From the NCBI RefSeq assembly GCF_003352165.1, contig NZ_CP029176.1:3231501-3295500 (forward strand): a stretch of DNA of 64,000 nt. The letters are read 5' to 3'. Source of the DNA: Acidibrevibacterium fodinaquatile. Lineage in GTDB: Bacteria > Pseudomonadota > Alphaproteobacteria > Acetobacterales > Acetobacteraceae. The notes beneath the pieces were generated by a model that had not been told where the DNA came from, ran no database searches, and saw only the letters and a list, made by a program, of their open reading frames with translations. Within the stretch, counting starts at the first letter, position 1; each line of letters opens with the position of its first letter. A program made the translations under genes and the position numbers. Of this stretch, positions 61,051 to 64,000 are shown in pieces.

Positions 61051-62592
61051 TCAGAGATCATGCCCGGAATAGGAGCAGTTGAAGGATTTATTGCAGATTG
61101 GAAAATCCGCGACGATGTTGTTTTCAATCGCAGCCTCCAGCAGTGGCCACTGGAACCAGGACGGATCGCGCAGATGGCAGCGTTCGATGCGACCGGTAGC
61201 GCCGATTCGAATCCAAGCAAGAATGTCGCCACGAAAGCCTTCGACGATCGCCATGCCCTCGCTTGCCGCGTTCGCGGGGCTGCTGCCATTCTCCGTCCTA
61301 ATCGGGCCATCGGGTAACTTGGCGACGATTTGCTCGATCAGCCGAATGGACTGCTCCACTTCGCGGACGCGAATCCAAAGTCGAGCGTTCACATCGCCTT
61401 CCTGAAGCACAGGGATGTCGAATTCCAGCTCGTCGTAAGGAGCGTAGCCCGGCCAACGTCGCGCGTCGCATTTGCGGCCCGAGGCGCGACCGACAAATCC
61501 GCCGGCCGCGAACTGCCCGGCAAATGCCCGCCGTAGGACGCCCGTTCCAACGGTACGGTCTTGCATTGATGCGGTTGAATCATAAAGCTCGACGAGCCGC
61601 TGAAAACGACGACGGATGTCTGCCGTCAAAGCGGCAATACGTGCCGCGCCAGCGGGGTCGATATCGCCGACGACACCGCCCGGTACGATGCAATCCATCA
61701 TCAGCCTGTGCCCAAAGCATGCGCCTGCTTCCCGGAGCACTTGTTCCCTCAGCGCCGAACAATGAGCGAGCATGATGGCGAACCCGCCATCGTTGCAGAT
61801 CGCGCCAACATCGCCGAGATGATTTGCAAGACGCTCCAGTTCCGCCATCAGGGCTCTAAGCCAGGCGGCGCGTGTGGGCGGTATCCAACCAAGCGCCGCT
61901 TCCACCGCACGCGCAAATGCCAGGCCGTAAGCGACGGTTGAATCGCCGGAGCAGCGGCACGCCAATCGCGCCGCCCGCTCCAGGTCGGCGCCTTGCAGGA
62001 GACTCTCGATGCCCTTGTGGGTGTAGCCGAGGCGTTCCTCGAGACGCACCACGGTCTCGCCATCGGCGCTGATGCGAAAATGTCCCGGCTCGATGATGCC
62101 GGCATGAACCGGCCCGACCGGCAACTCGTGAATGTTCTCTCCTTCGACGGGAAGGAATCCGTACTCCTCGGCTGGTCGGGCGTCGTTTCGCTGCGCGGCA
62201 AGCGGGGCCTGCACGCCCCATTTCCCGTGATCGAGCCAGGGTCGCGTATCCGGCAGCCCGACTGGAACAAGTGCGAACAGATCGGCGACAGCACGCTCCA
62301 ACCGAATCGCCGGCGGATGTACGCGCCCCACCGAGGGATAGCGGCCATCGGGGCACGAGGTGCTCAACACCAGGATGCGGTTCGGGTCATTGGCGTCCGC
62401 GATGGCCATATGAACGATCTGTGGTTCGCCCCAGAGAGCGAGCAGGGTCAAGGTTTCGCGACTCAAGCGATCTGCCGCTTCCGCCCAAATATCGGCCTGC
62501 ACCTCTATTCTGGGCCACGGGCCGTGCTCGGCAACGATGCGCCCATTCAAACGGTCGAACGGATCAGGCAGCAATTGATCGGACATCGTCAT
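61051..62592 (-). CDS. hyfG: Hydrogenase-4 large-subunit-like protein (HyfG), Ni-ligand cysteines missing
   Basis: 513-aa fusion of a NuoC-like N-terminal part (about residues 1-170) and a NuoD/HycE-like part ('YTHKGIESLLQG', 'ELERLANHLGDVGAI'). The site equivalent to the HycE RxCGxC motif reads 'LACRCSGDSTVAYG', and the C-terminal CxxC is 'NCSYSGHDL', with Ser for the second Cys. NiFe binding is therefore not expected. Start overlaps the hyfF stop. It may act as a quinone- or formate-linked complex, not a hydrogenase. Confidence 0.85.
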   Translation of the reverse strand: MTMSDQLLPDPFDRLNGRIVAEHGPWPRIEVQADIWAEAADRLSRETLTLLALWGEPQIVHMAIADANDPNRILVLSTSCPDGRYPSVGRVHPPAIRLERAVADLFALVPVGLPDTRPWLDHGKWGVQAPLAAQRNDARPAEEYGFLPVEGENIHELPVGPVHAGIIEPGHFRISADGETVVRLEERLGYTHKGIESLLQGADLERAARLACRCSGDSTVAYGLAFARAVEAALGWIPPTRAAWLRALMAELERLANHLGDVGAICNDGGFAIMLAHCSALREQVLREAGACFGHRLMMDCIVPGGVVGDIDPAGAARIAALTADIRRRFQRLVELYDSTASMQDRTVGTGVLRRAFAGQFAAGGFVGRASGRKCDARRWPGYAPYDELEFDIPVLQEGDVNARLWIRVREVEQSIRLIEQIVAKLPDGPIRTENGSSPANAASEGMAIVEGFRGDILAWIRIGATGRIERCHLRDPSWFQWPLLEAAIENNIVADFPICNKSFNCSYSGHDL

Positions 62593-64000
62593 TTGAGCAA
62601 ACCCGCGACGTTTTGAAACCAGGCGACCATGGCTCCGGGCATGTAAAGCCCGGCGATCAGCACAAGGCTCAAATGCGCGAAGATCGGCACGTAAGAAGCG
62701 CGCACCGGCGTCATCGACCCGGTGGGTTGGCCGAAGGCGATGGAGCTCATACGCAGCAGGAGCGCGCCGAATGCCACCAGCAAGCCAAAGGCTGCGAGCG
62801 CAGCAAGTGCGGGTTCCTGCGCGAAGGCCGAGGTGACAACCAGAAACTCACTCATGAATACGCCGAAGGGCGGCAGCCCCGCGATCGCGACGACCCCGGC
62901 GATGAGCGTCCAGCCGAGAAGCGGGTGGCTGGTCGTCAGCCCACGAATATCGGCGATCTTCTGTGTGCCCTTGACCTGGGCGACGTGACCAACCGAGAAG
63001 AAGATAGCTGATTTCGTCAGGCTGTGCATGGTCATCTGCAACAGGCCAGCGAAATTGCCGAGGGGGCCGCCCATCCCGAAGGCGAAGACGATAATCCCCA
63101 TGTGCTCGATCGACGAATAGGCGAACATGCGTTTGATGTCGCGGCGCCGATAGAGCATAAAGGCGGCGAAGATCAACGAGCCGAGACCGAGCGTTATCAT
63201 CAGCGGCCCGACGGCGATCGTTCCGGGATTTGCCGCAACGATCATCTTGAATCGCAACACCGCATAAAGCGCCACATTCAGCAGCAATCCCGAAAGCACG
63301 GCGGAGACCGGCGTCGGCCCTTCCGCATGGGCGTCCGGTAGCCAGGCGTGCATCGGCGCCAGGCCGACCTTGGTGCCATAGCCAAGCAGGAGAAACACGA
63401 ACGCTATATTCAGCAGCGAAGGGTCAAGCGTGGCGGCGTGGCGCAGTAGGTTGGTCCACGCCATCGCGCCCACGCCCTCGCCGATGGTCGACACTGCTGC
63501 GAGATAAACGAGGATCGTTCCAAACAGCGCCAGCGCGATCCCGACGCTGCCCAGAATGAAATACTTCCAGGCGGCTTCCAGCGCCTCGTGCGTGCGGTAG
63601 ATGCCGACCATCATGATGGTCGAGAGCGTCGCCAGTTCGATCGCAACCCACATCAGGCCGATATTGTTGGCCGTCAGCGCCAGGTCCATGCCGAACATCA
63701 TCAGTTGGAACATCACGTGGTAGAAGCGCAGATAGCCGGGCGTGAGACGTCCAGTCTCCAGTTCATGCCCGATGTAGCTGGCGCTGAATGTGCTCGTTGT
63801 GAAACCCACGAAGGCATTCAAGGCGATGAACACCACGTTGAGGTCGTCGGCGAGCAGCAGATCGTCGACGGGCGGCCGGCTGCCGAAGAGCAGCATCGCG
63901 AAAAGCAGTACGACGAAGCTGGCAAGTATATTCAACCGCGCCGACCAGCGATAATCCCCGACAAAGGCAAGCGCCGCGGCCGCGACCAGCGATGTTAGGA
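62589..64000 (-). CDS. hyfF: Hydrogenase-4 membrane subunit HyfF (NuoM/NuoN-like), 5' partial
   Basis: Proton-pumping antiporter-like membrane subunit. 'LTANNIGLMWVAIELATLST', 'YGTKVGLAPMHAWLPDAHAE' and 'RRRDIKRMFAYSSIEHMGII' are complex-I-type motifs with the key Glu and Lys. The frame stays open to the window edge, and a TTG at 63935 is inside it, so the gene starts outside the window (at least 469 residues visible). Coupled to hyfG by ATGA. Confidence 0.9.
   Translation of the reverse strand, partial: LTSLVAAAALAFVGDYRWSARLNILASFVVLLFAMLLFGSRPPVDDLLLADDLNVVFIALNAFVGFTTSTFSASYIGHELETGRLTPGYLRFYHVMFQLMMFGMDLALTANNIGLMWVAIELATLSTIMMVGIYRTHEALEAAWKYFILGSVGIALALFGTILVYLAAVSTIGEGVGAMAWTNLLRHAATLDPSLLNIAFVFLLLGYGTKVGLAPMHAWLPDAHAEGPTPVSAVLSGLLLNVALYAVLRFKMIVAANPGTIAVGPLMITLGLGSLIFAAFMLYRRRDIKRMFAYSSIEHMGIIVFAFGMGGPLGNFAGLLQMTMHSLTKSAIFFSVGHVAQVKGTQKIADIRGLTTSHPLLGWTLIAGVVAIAGLPPFGVFMSEFLVVTSAFAQEPALAALAAFGLLVAFGALLLRMSSIAFGQPTGSMTPVRASYVPIFAHLSLVLIAGLYMPGAMVAWFQNVAGLLK

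Overview
The window is a nearly complete photosynthesis gene cluster (about 7.3-57 kb) of a purple alphaproteobacterium. The DNA is GC-rich, with many ATGA stop/start overlaps. It has LH1 and a type-2 reaction centre with a tetraheme cytochrome (pufBALMC), bacteriochlorophyll a genes, spirilloxanthin-type carotenoid genes (crtE, B, I, C, D, F), two PpsR repressors, a PpaA/AerR antirepressor and a bacteriophytochrome. A HiPIP gene, the IS types and the gene order suggest an Acetobacteraceae-like phototroph (Rhodopila/Rhodovastum/Acidisphaera type); this is inference. PufL keeps the usual His five residues before its bacteriochlorophyll-ligand His, which argues against an Acidiphilium-type Zn-bacteriochlorophyll reaction centre.

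Layout. 1-5.0 kb (+): a urea/short-amide ABC transporter (urtBCDE type; urtB runs off the left edge), formamidase fmdA and an FmdB-like zinc ribbon. 5.1-7.2 kb: a gene graveyard with remnants of a Phd/VapC pair, a YeiH permease, panC and an Mrr nuclease. 7.4-16.6 kb (-): ppaA-ppsR-bchG-bchP-tspO-bchI-bchD-bchO-orf107. 16.7-34.4 kb (+): a leader ORF, then bchF-N-B-H-L-M-lhaA-puhA-puhB-puhC-orf96-acsF-[puhE fused to a COG0523 GTPase]-hemA-hemC, followed by a HiPIP gene. 34.8-39.2 kb: heme oxygenase (-), then ppsR2 and the bacteriophytochrome (+). 39.2-42.0 kb (+): crtI-crtB-orf45. 42.1-43.7 kb: a chrA fragment joined to a broken IS1380-family transposase. 43.8-52.3 kb (-): bchC-X-Y-Z-orf60-pufB-A-L-M-C. 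52.4-57.0 kb: crtE-crtF (-) and crtD-crtC (+). 57.3-58.9 kb: a D-tartrate dehydratase and a cytochrome c. 59.1-60.5 kb: degenerate IS5 and IS4 elements. 60.5-64 kb (-): hyfF-G-I of a membrane hydrogenase-4/complex-I-like enzyme whose large subunit appears to lack the Ni-ligand cysteines.

Regulation. TGT-N12-ACA/ACG palindromes typical of PpsR/CrtJ lie at ppaA/bchF (two), crtI (one), bchC (one) and crtE/crtD (two), next to sigma70-like boxes. PpsR1 keeps a Cys in its HTH region and is paired with PpaA. PpsR2 lacks that Cys and sits with heme oxygenase and a bacteriophytochrome, so redox/B12 and far-red light inputs probably converge on the same sites.

Most unusual items: the PuhE-COG0523 GTPase fusion placed right after acsF; a 40-codon leader ORF coupled to bchF, whose start codon lies inside a PpsR palindrome; an inverted pair of 34-bp repeats flanking the whole photosynthesis cluster; a crtC gene with no ordinary start codon, overlapping crtD; and the Ni-ligand-less HyfG.
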